A stretch of 64,000 nt of DNA from Nocardia camponoti. GTDB lineage: Bacteria > Actinomycetota > Actinomycetes > Mycobacteriales > Mycobacteriaceae. The stretch is from assembly GCF_014646135.1 (NCBI RefSeq), contig NZ_BMMW01000004.1, positions 248,001-312,000 of the forward strand. Direction: 5' to 3'. Position 1 is the stretch's first letter. Each line of letters opens with the position of its first letter. The notes beneath the pieces were generated by a model. That model searched no databases and was not told the DNA's origin. It worked only from the letters and a program-made list of their open reading frames with translations. The translations under genes were made by a program, and so were the position numbers. Positions 1 through 7,925 of this stretch are shown here, piece after piece.

Positions 1-436
1 TTCGCGCCAATCTCGCGAAGACGAGTGCGTGGCCTCCCAAACCGTGCACGCAGAAGAAGTTCCGCCGCGACGTCATTGACGAGAGCCGGACGAGACCGAG
101 TGCGCCGTCGGTGATTCTACCGCTCGCACGTAGTCGATTCGCGAGTTCGGTGATAGTACCGGCCTCGGCGACGACGTTCATGGGTAGCGAGCACGAGAAG
201 TGCTTCTCCAGCAACGACAACATCTCCGCAGCCGCTCTCGAAGTGCCGCCGAGGTCGAAGAAGTTGTCGTTCACGCCAACCTGCTGCAGGCCGAGCACCT
301 CGGTCCAGATATCGATAAGCGACTGTTCCAAAGCTGACGTCGGAACGGTTGCCACTTTTGGCGGCGTCGGTGCGTCAGCTAACGTGACCGTCACGGTTTG
401 TACGAGCTGGCAAGGCTCCGGCCGCAACTCATCCAT
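1..436 (-). CDS. Carrier protein-thioesterase (PCP-TE), C-terminus beyond window
   Basis: Read from ATG at 436 this encodes about 40 residues of linker, then a phosphopantetheine carrier domain (a DNFFDLGGTS-type motif whose serine is the attachment site, near residue 66). From about residue 125 it enters the start of an alpha/beta-hydrolase thioesterase (FFCVHGLGGHALVFARLAR). The reading frame is still open at position 1, so most of the thioesterase is outside the window. A free-standing carrier-thioesterase without condensation or adenylation domains suggests that an acyl or aminoacyl group is loaded in trans, most simply by the acyl-AMP ligase of the same operon, and then released by the thioesterase. 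The ATG overlaps the stop of the aldo-keto reductase gene, so the two are translationally coupled. Loading partner and product are inference. Confidence 0.85.
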   Translation of the reverse strand, partial: MDELRPEPCQLVQTVTVTLADAPTPPKVATVPTSALEQSLIDIWTEVLGLQQVGVNDNFFDLGGTSRAAAEMLSLLEKHFSCSLPMNVVAEAGTITELANRLRASGRITDGALGLVRLSSMTSRRNFFCVHGLGGHALVFARLAR

Positions 437-1478
437 TGAGCTCACCCATGCGCTCGGGAACATAGGGATCACCCGCAGCAGTCCCACCCGGAACGGCGTC
501 AGCCAGCCGTTTGTCGTCGGACGCGCTTAAATTCACGCCGGCCGCCTGCAGATTGTGTAGGAGGTGCTCAGGACACTTCGTCCCCGGAATCGCGACGATG
601 TCCGGGCCACGATTCAGCAGCCAGGCCAGCGCCACCTGCGCCGACGAACATCCAACCTCCGCCGCAATCTCGCTGATCCGCGCCACGGTGACAAGATTCT
701 GCACCATGTTTGTCTTGCTGAATCGTGGCGTCCCGCTTCTGTAGTCGTCCTCGGAAATATCAGTGGAAGAGCGAATGCTGCCGGTCAGCAGGCCACGCCC
801 AAGAGGGCTGTACGCGACAAAACCTACACCGAGTTCTCGCAGTGCTGGCAACAAATCAGCCTCAGGAGCCCGATGCCACACCGAGTACTCGGCCTGCACC
901 GCAGAGATCGGCGCTATTGCGTGGGCTCGGCGTACGGTATCCGGCGCGGCCTCGCACAATCCGATATAGCGGATTTTGCCCTCGTTGACGAGTTCGGCCA
1001 TCATGCCGACCGTCTCCTCAATGGGTACGATTGGATCTACCCGATGCAGGTAGTACAGATCAAGGTGATCCACACGGAGGTTCCGCAACGAATCGTGACA
1101 GGCATTCCGGATATGAGCGGGGCTGCCATCAATGCCGGACCACGCTCCCGCACTGTCTCGTCGCAGTCCGACTTTAGTCGCGACAAGCGCATTATCACGT
1201 CGACCAGCGAGTGCCTGGCCGAGAACACGCTCGCCAGCCCCCTGCCCGTACACGTCGGCCGTGTCGAACATCGTCACACCGTTGTCCAGCGCGACCTGGA
1301 CTGTCCTGATTGCCGACGCCGGATCTGGCCGTCCATAGAACTCCATGTGTCCCATGCAGCCGAGACCGAGCGCCGACGTGATTAGGTCGCCGAGATTGCG
1401 TGTCGGCACGTCGACCGCCGCCGGTTGTGATCCCGCTGCCGAGTTCTCGAAAAGTGTGTCATTCGCTCCGTGTGGCAC
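429..1478 (-). CDS. Aldo/keto reductase
   Basis: An NADPH-dependent aldo/keto reductase of about 349 residues. The family catalytic tetrad is visible: aspartate and tyrosine in MFDTADVYGQG, lysine in NALVATKVG and histidine in LYYLHRVD. The C-terminal cofactor-binding stretch (VAIPGTKCPEHLLHNLQA) is typical of the AKR11-14 type. I chose GTG at 1478 because it has GAGG upstream and follows the end of the aminotransferase; the open frame extends to 1577, but that part is antisense-quality sequence. It overlaps the aminotransferase by about 20 bases and the downstream carrier-thioesterase by 8, so it is an operon member. It likely reduces a carbonyl on the pathway intermediate. Confidence 0.9.
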   Translation of the reverse strand: MPHGANDTLFENSAAGSQPAAVDVPTRNLGDLITSALGLGCMGHMEFYGRPDPASAIRTVQVALDNGVTMFDTADVYGQGAGERVLGQALAGRRDNALVATKVGLRRDSAGAWSGIDGSPAHIRNACHDSLRNLRVDHLDLYYLHRVDPIVPIEETVGMMAELVNEGKIRYIGLCEAAPDTVRRAHAIAPISAVQAEYSVWHRAPEADLLPALRELGVGFVAYSPLGRGLLTGSIRSSTDISEDDYRSGTPRFSKTNMVQNLVTVARISEIAAEVGCSSAQVALAWLLNRGPDIVAIPGTKCPEHLLHNLQAAGVNLSASDDKRLADAVPGGTAAGDPYVPERMGELNG

Positions 1479-2838
1479 CGCTGACCACCTCAAGCTCACG
1501 GGCGAAGATCTCCATCGCCTGATCGATCTGATCGAGAGTGGTGGACGACGGCGGAACGAACCTGATGACGCTGCCATCGCGACGCACGCTGAAGATCAGT
1601 CCAGCTTTAAGGCAAGCATCACCCAGCGCCTTGCCTGCCTCATTCGCAGGCTCCCGAGTATCACGGTTTGTCACCAACTCGACCCCGGTAAGTTGGCCGC
1701 GGCCACGAATGTCTCCAATGAGTTCGTATCGCTCGGCGAGTTCGTGCAGGTGCTGCAGCATTCGCTCACCGAGCGCACGCGCAACTTCCGGCACATTTTC
1801 CTCAGCCACAATGTCCAGGCTGGCGATACCCGCCGCGCAGATGAGTGGATCGTTACTATGCGAGTGCGTGACTGTCATGCCGGCTTCCACAACAACCTCC
1901 TCGATAATCGGACTCGTCGTCATCGCACTGACGCCAACTCCACCGCCGAAGTGCTTCGCCAGGGTGACGATGTCTGGCACCACGCCTTCATCTTCGAAGC
2001 CGAACATCGAGCCGAGCTTGCCCAGGCCTGTCTGCTCTTCGTCCACAATGAGCAGCATGTCTCGGGCAGCACACAGTTCGGCCAGGCGACGAAGCCAACC
2101 CGGAGGCGGGTCGATTACTCCACCTGCGCTGAACAGCGGCTCGGTAATCACCGCGGCAGGCTGTTCGGCCGACTGCCCGTCGATCAACTCGAAGCTGGCA
2201 TCAAGACACGCCAGCTTGCAGGACGGGAACGTCTTACTCAGCGGACAGCGGTAGCAATAGGGCGCGAACATCGCCTTGCCATCGCTCGGCAAGCCCCCAT
2301 GACCACGGCGCCAGCCAGCGAATGTGACAGAGCGGGTGCCCACCGAGACACCATGAAAACTGGTGAGGGGGGCATAAATATCTCGACCGCCGGTGTACAG
2401 GCGGGCGACAGACATTGCGAATTCGTTTGCGTCTGCGCCAGATTCACCGAACAGTGTCTTGGACAGCGGGTCCGGCAGCAGTTCAGCAATGCGCGTGGCG
2501 AGTTCAACTTCCTTGACGTTGTAAAAGCTGCTGTGCCCGTGGATGAGAGTTTCACAAGCTTCGTGGATGGCCTGTACTATGCGCGGATGGTTGTGACCTA
2601 GCGCCGCACACATCTGACCTGAATTGAAGTCGAGGTAGGTCTTGTCTTGCATGTCGACAACTTCGGTGCCACGACCGCGAACGAATATCGGTCCTACTCC
2701 AACCTTCCTGTCAATACGACCACGAAAGCTGTACTTGTCACCGAGCTCGAGCAGACGCTGTTCGTTCATCTGCGCCGTATTGGCGTTGTTCGTGTCAAGT
2801 GTCGAAGTATCAACACTGCCCTCGATTTGTGAAGTCAA
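1459..2838 (-). CDS. Class III PLP-dependent aminotransferase
   Basis: A full-length (459 residues) fold-type I aminotransferase of class III, the ornithine/omega-amino acid type. The family landmarks are in order: DFNSGQMCAALGHNHP near residue 70, the glycine-rich PLP phosphate region, LLIVDEEQTGLG (PLP-contacting aspartate) and TLAKHFGGG with the Schiff-base lysine. The central region has a cysteine cluster (APYCYRCPLSKTFPSCKLAC) seen in a subset of these enzymes. The start is TTG at 2838 with TAGGAC upstream; an internal ATG some 23 codons later is an alternative. It lies 33 bases after the acyl-AMP ligase. It may convert an aldehyde or ketone made by the dehydrogenases of this operon into an amine, or the reverse. 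The substrate is unknown. Confidence 0.9.
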   Translation of the reverse strand: MTSQIEGSVDTSTLDTNNANTAQMNEQRLLELGDKYSFRGRIDRKVGVGPIFVRGRGTEVVDMQDKTYLDFNSGQMCAALGHNHPRIVQAIHEACETLIHGHSSFYNVKEVELATRIAELLPDPLSKTLFGESGADANEFAMSVARLYTGGRDIYAPLTSFHGVSVGTRSVTFAGWRRGHGGLPSDGKAMFAPYCYRCPLSKTFPSCKLACLDASFELIDGQSAEQPAAVITEPLFSAGGVIDPPPGWLRRLAELCAARDMLLIVDEEQTGLGKLGSMFGFEDEGVVPDIVTLAKHFGGGVGVSAMTTSPIIEEVVVEAGMTVTHSHSNDPLICAAGIASLDIVAEENVPEVARALGERMLQHLHELAERYELIGDIRGRGQLTGVELVTNRDTREPANEAGKALGDACLKAGLIFSVRRDGSVIRFVPPSSTTLDQIDQAMEIFARELEVVSGATRSE

Positions 2839-2871
2839 TTTTTGTCCTAGTAAGTTTTGTCGATTTGCTAG

Positions 2872-4613
2872 TCAGTCACTGAATGGGATCTGTTCGCTGG
2901 CTCCAGATGCCACAGCAGCGCACGCACGGTCGAAAACCCCGGCCTCGTAATGCTGCCGCGCCGTCGATCGGCGAACCTTGCCACTTGTCGTTCTAGGTAC
3001 ACTTCGAGGCTGGACGAGGACGATGTCGTCGACCTCGACTCCGACGAGCGCCTGCACCGACCGCTGGATAGCGGACCTAAGGGCTGGCGTCGCAGCTGCT
3101 AGATCTATCGAATCGCGATATTCCTGGACCAGCACGATCCGTGGATCGGCGAGGCTGCCTGTGGTAAAAGCCGCTGCCCCCCGGGGCGTAAGCGCTCATC
3201 TGCCGACCACGCTGCCGTCTCGATATCCTGGGGATAGACGTTCCGTCCGTTGACGATGAGAAGGTCTTTGATCCGGCCGGCAATGCACAAACGCTCGTCG
3301 GTGAGAAATCCGAGATCACCGGTGCGCATGAACGGCCCTCTGCCGTCATCCGGCCGTGCGATCGCACGGAAGACAACCTGCGTCTCTTCCGGACTGTGCC
3401 AATATCCTGCGGCAATCCCTGGCCCACGCACCCACACCTCGCCGAGAAGGCCGTCATTGAGCCGCACACCGGAATCCGGGTTGACGATGCATACTTCCGT
3501 ATCACGAATCGGGCGACCAAGTGCCACCGTGGTGGACTGGACTGCCATCTGCTGTCCGTAGAATTTGGCATCGGTTGTGGCGGGAATAAGTACGGATCGC
3601 ACGCCGTCCCCTTGCGTCCCTGAAACGATGAGGGTCGCCTCAGCCAGCCCGTAGGCCGGCAGGAATGCCCCTGCGTCGAAGCCAGTAGAAGCGAAACGCG
3701 CGCCGAATCCATCCAGCACGCCCGCCGAAACCGGCTCTGCGCCACAGAAGGCCAACCGTAGTCTCCGCAGATCCATCCCAATGAGCCGTTCATCGCACGC
3801 GTGCCGTGTGCACTGCGCGTATCCGAAGTTGGGCGCGCCGGTGTAGGTCGCCTGAAAGTGACTGATGACGTCGAGCCAACCAAGCGAGTCGCGCAGAAAC
3901 TCAAAAGGAGACATCAGAGTTGTCGTGATGCCGTCATACAGCGGTTGAAGGATCCCCGCGATCAGCCCCATGTCATGATATGGCGGAAGCCAAGATGCCT
4001 GATGATCTTCGGGACCGATGCCGAACCGCTCGCTAAGCGCGACAAGGTTTGCAGCTAGGTTCTGCTGAGTCACCATCACACCACGTGGTGTTCCGGTTGA
4101 ACCCGACGTGTATTGCAAGAAGGCAAGCTCGCCAGAGAGTTCTAGCGAGGGCAACTCCTCATCATGCTCCGCGAGGATCTCGATGGGAAAGACCGGTGCC
4201 GCAACCTCGGCGTCGGACAAAGCGTCCGCACATCGCTGCGCCCATGTCGCCGTGGTCAGTACAGCTCCGGCCGAACAGTTTCTCGCGACATCCACGAACC
4301 TCTGCATGTTCGCCTGGCTCGACGGCGGATAAAGTGGCACCGCCACAATCCTGGCCATCTGGCAGGCAACGAACGCGCAGACGTAGTCGAGTCCCGGAGA
4401 GAACGTAAGTAGTGCACGATCCCCGACGGCAAGGCTTGTTCTCAAGCCCGCCGCAATCCGGCATGACCGCCGATACAGCTCAGCGTAGGAGATAGAGTCG
4501 ACGGCGTCCCTATGGGTAAGCGCGCGCGGCTCACTCACGTAACGGACGGCTACGACTTCCGGACGCAGCTCGGCCCATCGTTCCAGTCTATGCACCAACA
4601 GTTCTTCCGCCAT
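2872..4613 (-). CDS. Fatty acyl-AMP ligase (FAAL), interrupted by a frameshift
   Basis: An ANL-superfamily adenylating enzyme. FAAL features are clear: VPLYPPSSQ, LQYTSGSTGTPRGVMVTQQN (P-loop motif) and SWLPPYHDMGLIAGIL, the FAAL signature. The hinge IKDLLIVNGRNVYPQDIE follows, and the C-terminal lysine motif RTTSGKVRRS lies in another frame. The frame holding the first 480 residues stops at 3105, while residues from AAAFTTGSLADPRIVLVQEY onward continue in a second frame to 2872. The break coincides with six C on the plus strand (3177-3182); adding one base restores the expected LRPGGAAAF. It is either a sequencing error or a real, possibly slippage-prone lesion. ATG 4613 directly follows the stop of the upstream peptidase gene. 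FAALs make acyl-adenylates and hand them to carrier proteins, here plausibly the downstream carrier-thioesterase. Confidence 0.85.
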
Positions 4614-4614
4614 C

Positions 4615-5748
4615 TCAGCCCGCCCGAACAGCTGAATCGATGCCAGCCGCCATGCGCAGGCCGGCACACGCTTGCTCAAGTACCTGGCCTCCACGCTGAA
4701 GAACCTTCTCGCGCCATTCCACGTCGCTGGGGGCAAACGCATCGAACATCTTGCCGCGAACTTCTTCATAGCGTGCGTCGCCGCGTCGGCCTTCAAGAGC
4801 GAACCAGTTGTCACCCTGAAGGGCAGCCAGCACGGTGGCACCGTCCTGAGTACCAAACTCTAGCGTTATCGCGGTAATCAGCACATCGTCTGAGAGTTCG
4901 CCGATAACAGCACGGGCACTGTTGCCTTCTATTGGTGTCGAACTGGAAGTCTTATCATCAGAGCTTGTCACCTCAGAGCCGTACCAAGTCACCGCTCTCG
5001 CGAAGGCGTCACTGTCGTCTCCACCGCGAAAGATCGTTTCTCCCGCCGCGCGATCCCCCAGGCCGGTGTGTAGGTCGATATAGCCGACATGTCGCGCCCC
5101 AGCTACGTGCTCCCGCACAATCTGACGCAAGGTCTCATTCGACCAGGTTGGCGTCATCCCGCCGAAGAACAGTCCGTCTGTATATTCATGCTGTCCTCGC
5201 GTAATGGCAGTCTGAATCCACTCAAGGCCGTGTTCAGAGAGAGCGGTGATCAGCTTCTGTTGGGCCCGCTCGTGCTCAGGACCGCTCCAGTCGAGCGGGA
5301 CGAGCAGGTCGTGCAACTCGCGATATTCGACGTTCGCAGGGAGGTCCGTGAACGTCTGAAAATTGCGGTTGATGTCGACATTATCCTCGTTAACTCGCCG
5401 ATCGTATTCGAATCCGTATGGATTAAGCGCGTGCACGAGTACGACACCGATATTCGCATCAGCAAATTGGTGCATATACTTGCGCTGGATAGCCGAGCCC
5501 GCATGTCCTTCTATACCGTGCGTGCCGCTGACAACGAACAAAACGGCCGATGTATTCTCAGGGCCAAGGACGGCGATATCCGTAGATAGGTCCGGAAACT
5601 CAGGGTGATGATAGCTGTGCAGCCGGGCTCCGAGGTCCGATGCGCGAACTTTGAAGTCCGCACGAGCCTCACCGTAACTGCCGAATGCCCTAAACACATC
5701 GTCGTCCGTCACCTCGCTCAGAGCAGCTAACTCCGCAGAGCTTCCCAT
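4615..5748 (-). CDS. DUF2817 family M14-like zinc peptidase/amidohydrolase
   Basis: A 377-residue protein of the DUF2817 group, related in fold to zinc carboxypeptidases (M14, succinylglutamate desuccinylase). The zinc ligands are probably the histidine and glutamate of VSGTHGIEGHAGS and the histidine of YIDLHTGLG; ITLEFGT near the C-terminus would supply the catalytic glutamate. LNPYGFEYDRRVNEDNVDINRNF is also family-typical. ATG at 5748 is preferred over GTG 5778 because AAAGGAG sits eight bases before it. The gene is tightly coupled to the acyl-AMP ligase downstream. In a cluster holding a tiny peptide and two further peptidase-like proteins it is a natural candidate for trimming a peptide or hydrolysing an amide in the product. 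That role is inference. Confidence 0.85.
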   Translation of the reverse strand: MGSSAELAALSEVTDDDVFRAFGSYGEARADFKVRASDLGARLHSYHHPEFPDLSTDIAVLGPENTSAVLFVVSGTHGIEGHAGSAIQRKYMHQFADANIGVVLVHALNPYGFEYDRRVNEDNVDINRNFQTFTDLPANVEYRELHDLLVPLDWSGPEHERAQQKLITALSEHGLEWIQTAITRGQHEYTDGLFFGGMTPTWSNETLRQIVREHVAGARHVGYIDLHTGLGDRAAGETIFRGGDDSDAFARAVTWYGSEVTSSDDKTSSSTPIEGNSARAVIGELSDDVLITAITLEFGTQDGATVLAALQGDNWFALEGRRGDARYEEVRGKMFDAFAPSDVEWREKVLQRGGQVLEQACAGLRMAAGIDSAVRAG

Positions 5749-5774
5749 CTTTTGAGGCTCCTTTCGAGCCGTTG

Positions 5775-6566
5775 TCACGGCTCAACGCCGTCCAGGACCG
5801 GACCTCCCTGGTACCGACGGTCAATGTCGATCCAACCGCCGTCCACGTAAAGAAGCTGGCCGTTGACATAGCTCGCGGCGTCCGAGCACAAGAACACAGC
5901 AGGCCCTGCCAGCTCAGCAGGATCGGCCCATCTTCCAACCGCCGTCCGATCGGCGTAGGCATCGTGCCATCCTTTATCGGAACGGATCGGAAGTGTTAGT
6001 TCGGTGGCTGTTGGGCCGGGCCCGATCGCGTTGACCCGGACGCCATATGGACCAAGCTCAGCTGCAAATACTCTTACCATTTGCGCAAGCGCAGCCTTTG
6101 TGCCGGCATAAATCACCTGTCCCGGCTCAACCACACGCGAGCTGATCGACGAGAACACCACGATGCTCCCCGTCCGCTGCGGGACCATGATCTGCCCAGC
6201 GGCGCGCATCGTGTTGAAGGATCCACGCAGATTGACATCCATAACGGCGTCATAGTCATCATCGCTGTAGCGAAGCAGCGGCTTGCGGATGTTGATGCCA
6301 GGAGTGCAAATTACGATGTCGAGCTGACCGTGTTCGTCAGTTACGGCGGCGAGTGAGGAATTCACTGATTCCGAGAGTCGAACGTCGACGTGATCGCCCT
6401 TGGCAATGCCTCCGGAAGCTTTGATCGACTTGGCGGTGCTGCGTGCATTGTCCGCGTCGATGTCCAAGCAGTGTACGATTGCACCGGCTGCTGCCAGGCC
6501 GGAGGCAACCGATCTGCCGATCCCAGCCCCAGCGCCGACTACCACCGCGACTTTCCCAGTCAACAT
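5775..6566 (-). CDS. Short-chain dehydrogenase/reductase
   Basis: A classical SDR of about 263 residues. The N-terminal Rossmann motif is present (MLTGKVAVVVGAGAGIG), as is the NNAG-equivalent region (ICTPGINIRKP). The catalytic Ser-Tyr-Lys are in VVFSSISSR and VIYAGTKAALAQ, and a VNAIGPGPTATE segment follows. The C-terminal YVNGQLLYVDGGW is typical of FabG-like members. ATG 6566 starts at the conserved motif; a TTG two codons earlier lies closer to GGAG and is equally possible. It should oxidise or reduce an alcohol/ketone with NAD(P). It is placed between the M29-like gene and the DUF2817 peptidase in the same operon. Confidence 0.92.
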   Translation of the reverse strand: MLTGKVAVVVGAGAGIGRSVASGLAAAGAIVHCLDIDADNARSTAKSIKASGGIAKGDHVDVRLSESVNSSLAAVTDEHGQLDIVICTPGINIRKPLLRYSDDDYDAVMDVNLRGSFNTMRAAGQIMVPQRTGSIVVFSSISSRVVEPGQVIYAGTKAALAQMVRVFAAELGPYGVRVNAIGPGPTATELTLPIRSDKGWHDAYADRTAVGRWADPAELAGPAVFLCSDAASYVNGQLLYVDGGWIDIDRRYQGGPVLDGVEP

Positions 6567-6603
6567 GAACAAGTTAGATCTCCAATTCAGTTCTGATTGC
6601 AAT

Positions 6604-7701
6604 TCACCAAACACCTCGCGCCCCCTCGTCACAGCCGCAGGCCGGACCCCGACGGCGGGTCATGCTCCGCCTTAGCGGCTCAGCGAGCACTGCCTCTCCG
6701 ACTTGCACTAAGCTATCGGCACAGTGGAACGTCAAGGCAAACTTCGTCCATGGAGTCAGGCCGATGCCAATGTGTAGTTGCGCGCCACGGCCGCCACATA
6801 CTTCGTTCAAACCGCAGTTGCCGCCGACAGGCTTTATCCCGTCGTTCAGACCCAGCCCGAACTCCCAAACAATCTGGTAACGCGAATCCGCTTGGAACAG
6901 TTCTTCGAGTGCCTCAACCGCCGGCTTTGCCTCTGGGCCGTGGGGACGAACGCCAACGATCCGTCCGTGGTCGATATCCAGGACGACGGCGTCACCGTGT
7001 GTGGCGGCAGCAAGCCGGGCGTACAGGCGAGCTTGCTCATCTTCGTCGGACTCGTTACCGCCCCTGTGGACAATCACGGTGCCACTCATCGCAATCTGCC
7101 CGCATAGGTCGAGTCGTCGCTCTGCGTCGAAATGCATGATGTCAAGGGGAACTGCACTCAGTTCGCCATTCGGAGCGATTTGTTGTTCTCCGCCGGACAA
7201 CACACCGGCCTGAACATTCCAATCGTAATCTCCAAGTGATCCAAACGATGCGCTGGTGCCTCGTCGAGCATCAACAATCCGCACCGATTCGGCCAGGTTT
7301 AGCGCCTCAAGAATCGCGTCGCTGCGTGCAGCCACGGAATCGTGGTCAATCGACTCGCAGATCTCCAGGAAGTACGACAGCTGCGCAGCGGTGACCGGTG
7401 TCGATGCGCAGGGCACAACAGACAGCTTCCGATCCTCACCGATCACGCTCGCTCCTGGCGAACTCAAGAACGTACCTGGAGTGACCACAAGGATGTCGGC
7501 CTCTCGCGGTGCTCGAGTAGCCAGGAATGTCTCAAGCGACTCTCCAGGATGCAGCGCGATCTGGGACGTCCGGTGATAAAGAGACGACTGCCCATCCATA
7601 CCAATGCCGTACTTGTTCGCCGAGTCTACAACAAGACAAAATTGCGGATTTCGAGCTCCGAACTGGTGGTGCAGGTCGGGCCGAACAAGGATTGCAGACA
7701 T
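6604..7701 (-). CDS. M29 aminopeptidase-like paralogue A, probably catalytically altered
   Basis: A 365-residue protein clearly related to the second M29-like gene upstream (7926-9005). Shared blocks are APNGELSAVPLDI, SRYQIVWEFGLGLN, NEVCGGRGAQLHIGIGLTPW and a matching N-terminal half (VTPGTFLSSPG). M29 metallo-aminopeptidases bind two metals through glutamates in PAGE- and DEN-like motifs, a following histidine and a late H-x-D pair. Here the two glutamates and the histidine are kept, but the H-x-D position reads FALTF where paralogue B has YHLDI. So A may be inactive or may have a different chemistry, perhaps pairing with B. The last 20 or so residues (RRSMTRRRGPACGC) look low in conservation. 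GAGG precedes ATG 7701. The assignment to M29 rests on motif recognition, not on a search. Confidence 0.7.
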   Translation of the reverse strand: MSAILVRPDLHHQFGARNPQFCLVVDSANKYGIGMDGQSSLYHRTSQIALHPGESLETFLATRAPREADILVVTPGTFLSSPGASVIGEDRKLSVVPCASTPVTAAQLSYFLEICESIDHDSVAARSDAILEALNLAESVRIVDARRGTSASFGSLGDYDWNVQAGVLSGGEQQIAPNGELSAVPLDIMHFDAERRLDLCGQIAMSGTVIVHRGGNESDEDEQARLYARLAAATHGDAVVLDIDHGRIVGVRPHGPEAKPAVEALEELFQADSRYQIVWEFGLGLNDGIKPVGGNCGLNEVCGGRGAQLHIGIGLTPWTKFALTFHCADSLVQVGEAVLAEPLRRSMTRRRGPACGCDEGARGVW

Positions 7702-7738
7702 TTAGATGGCCTCACTTCGCTTACGGTCGATACCGTGG

Positions 7739-7764
7739 GGGCCAGCCGCAACCGCGACTGGCCC
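7739..7764 (-). promoter_or_regulatory. Hairpin between the peptide gene and M29-like paralogue A
   Basis: A 7-bp perfect stem (GGGCCAG/CTGGCCC) with a 12-nt loop lies just after the stop of the 29-residue peptide gene and before the next gene of the operon. There is no U-run. Such a hairpin after a small highly translated ORF could stabilise the upstream mRNA or partly terminate transcription, raising peptide over enzyme yield. Function is inference. Confidence 0.4.
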
Positions 7765-7779
7765 GCACGATGTGACTAC

Positions 7780-7869
7780 TTAGCCCAGGAGCGTGCCCAG
7801 GTAGCGGTCGTTCTTCTTAACCTGGATCTTCCGATCCTTCTGGTCGTTGCTGTCCTTCTTGTCCGACAT
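7780..7869 (-). CDS. 29-residue peptide with very strong RBS; candidate precursor or carrier peptide
   Basis: ATG at 7869 to TAA at 7780 encodes 29 residues. The gene is too short for ordinary gene callers but convincing: AGGAGGTGA lies 5-6 bases before the ATG, the strongest ribosome binding site seen in this window, and it sits in a 225-base gap inside a tight operon. The N-terminal two thirds is very polar (6 Lys, 2 Arg, 5 Asp in the whole peptide, no Cys or Glu), and the C-terminus is RYLGTLLG. The layout of a charged leader with a short hydrophobic glycine-ending core recalls RiPP precursors and the scaffold peptides extended by peptide aminoacyl-tRNA ligases, but no LanB-like, radical SAM or YcaO enzyme is visible. 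Two M29-like proteins flank it immediately. I do not recognise the family. Alternative: a structural or regulatory microprotein. Confidence 0.75.
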   Translation of the reverse strand: MSDKKDSNDQKDRKIQVKKNDRYLGTLLG

Positions 7870-7925
7870 TCAATTCACCTCCTCTCATCTCTATCTTTCA
7901 TCTCAGCTGATGCTGGAGACGTGGC

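Noticed and set aside
564..1385. Plus-strand frame opposite the aldo-keto reductase
   Set aside because: No motif or ribosome site; the opposite strand encodes a complete AKR catalytic tetrad.
7739..7764. Intrinsic terminator after the 29-residue peptide
   Set aside because: The stem is short and lacks a U-run, so it is kept as a possible mRNA element rather than a terminator.
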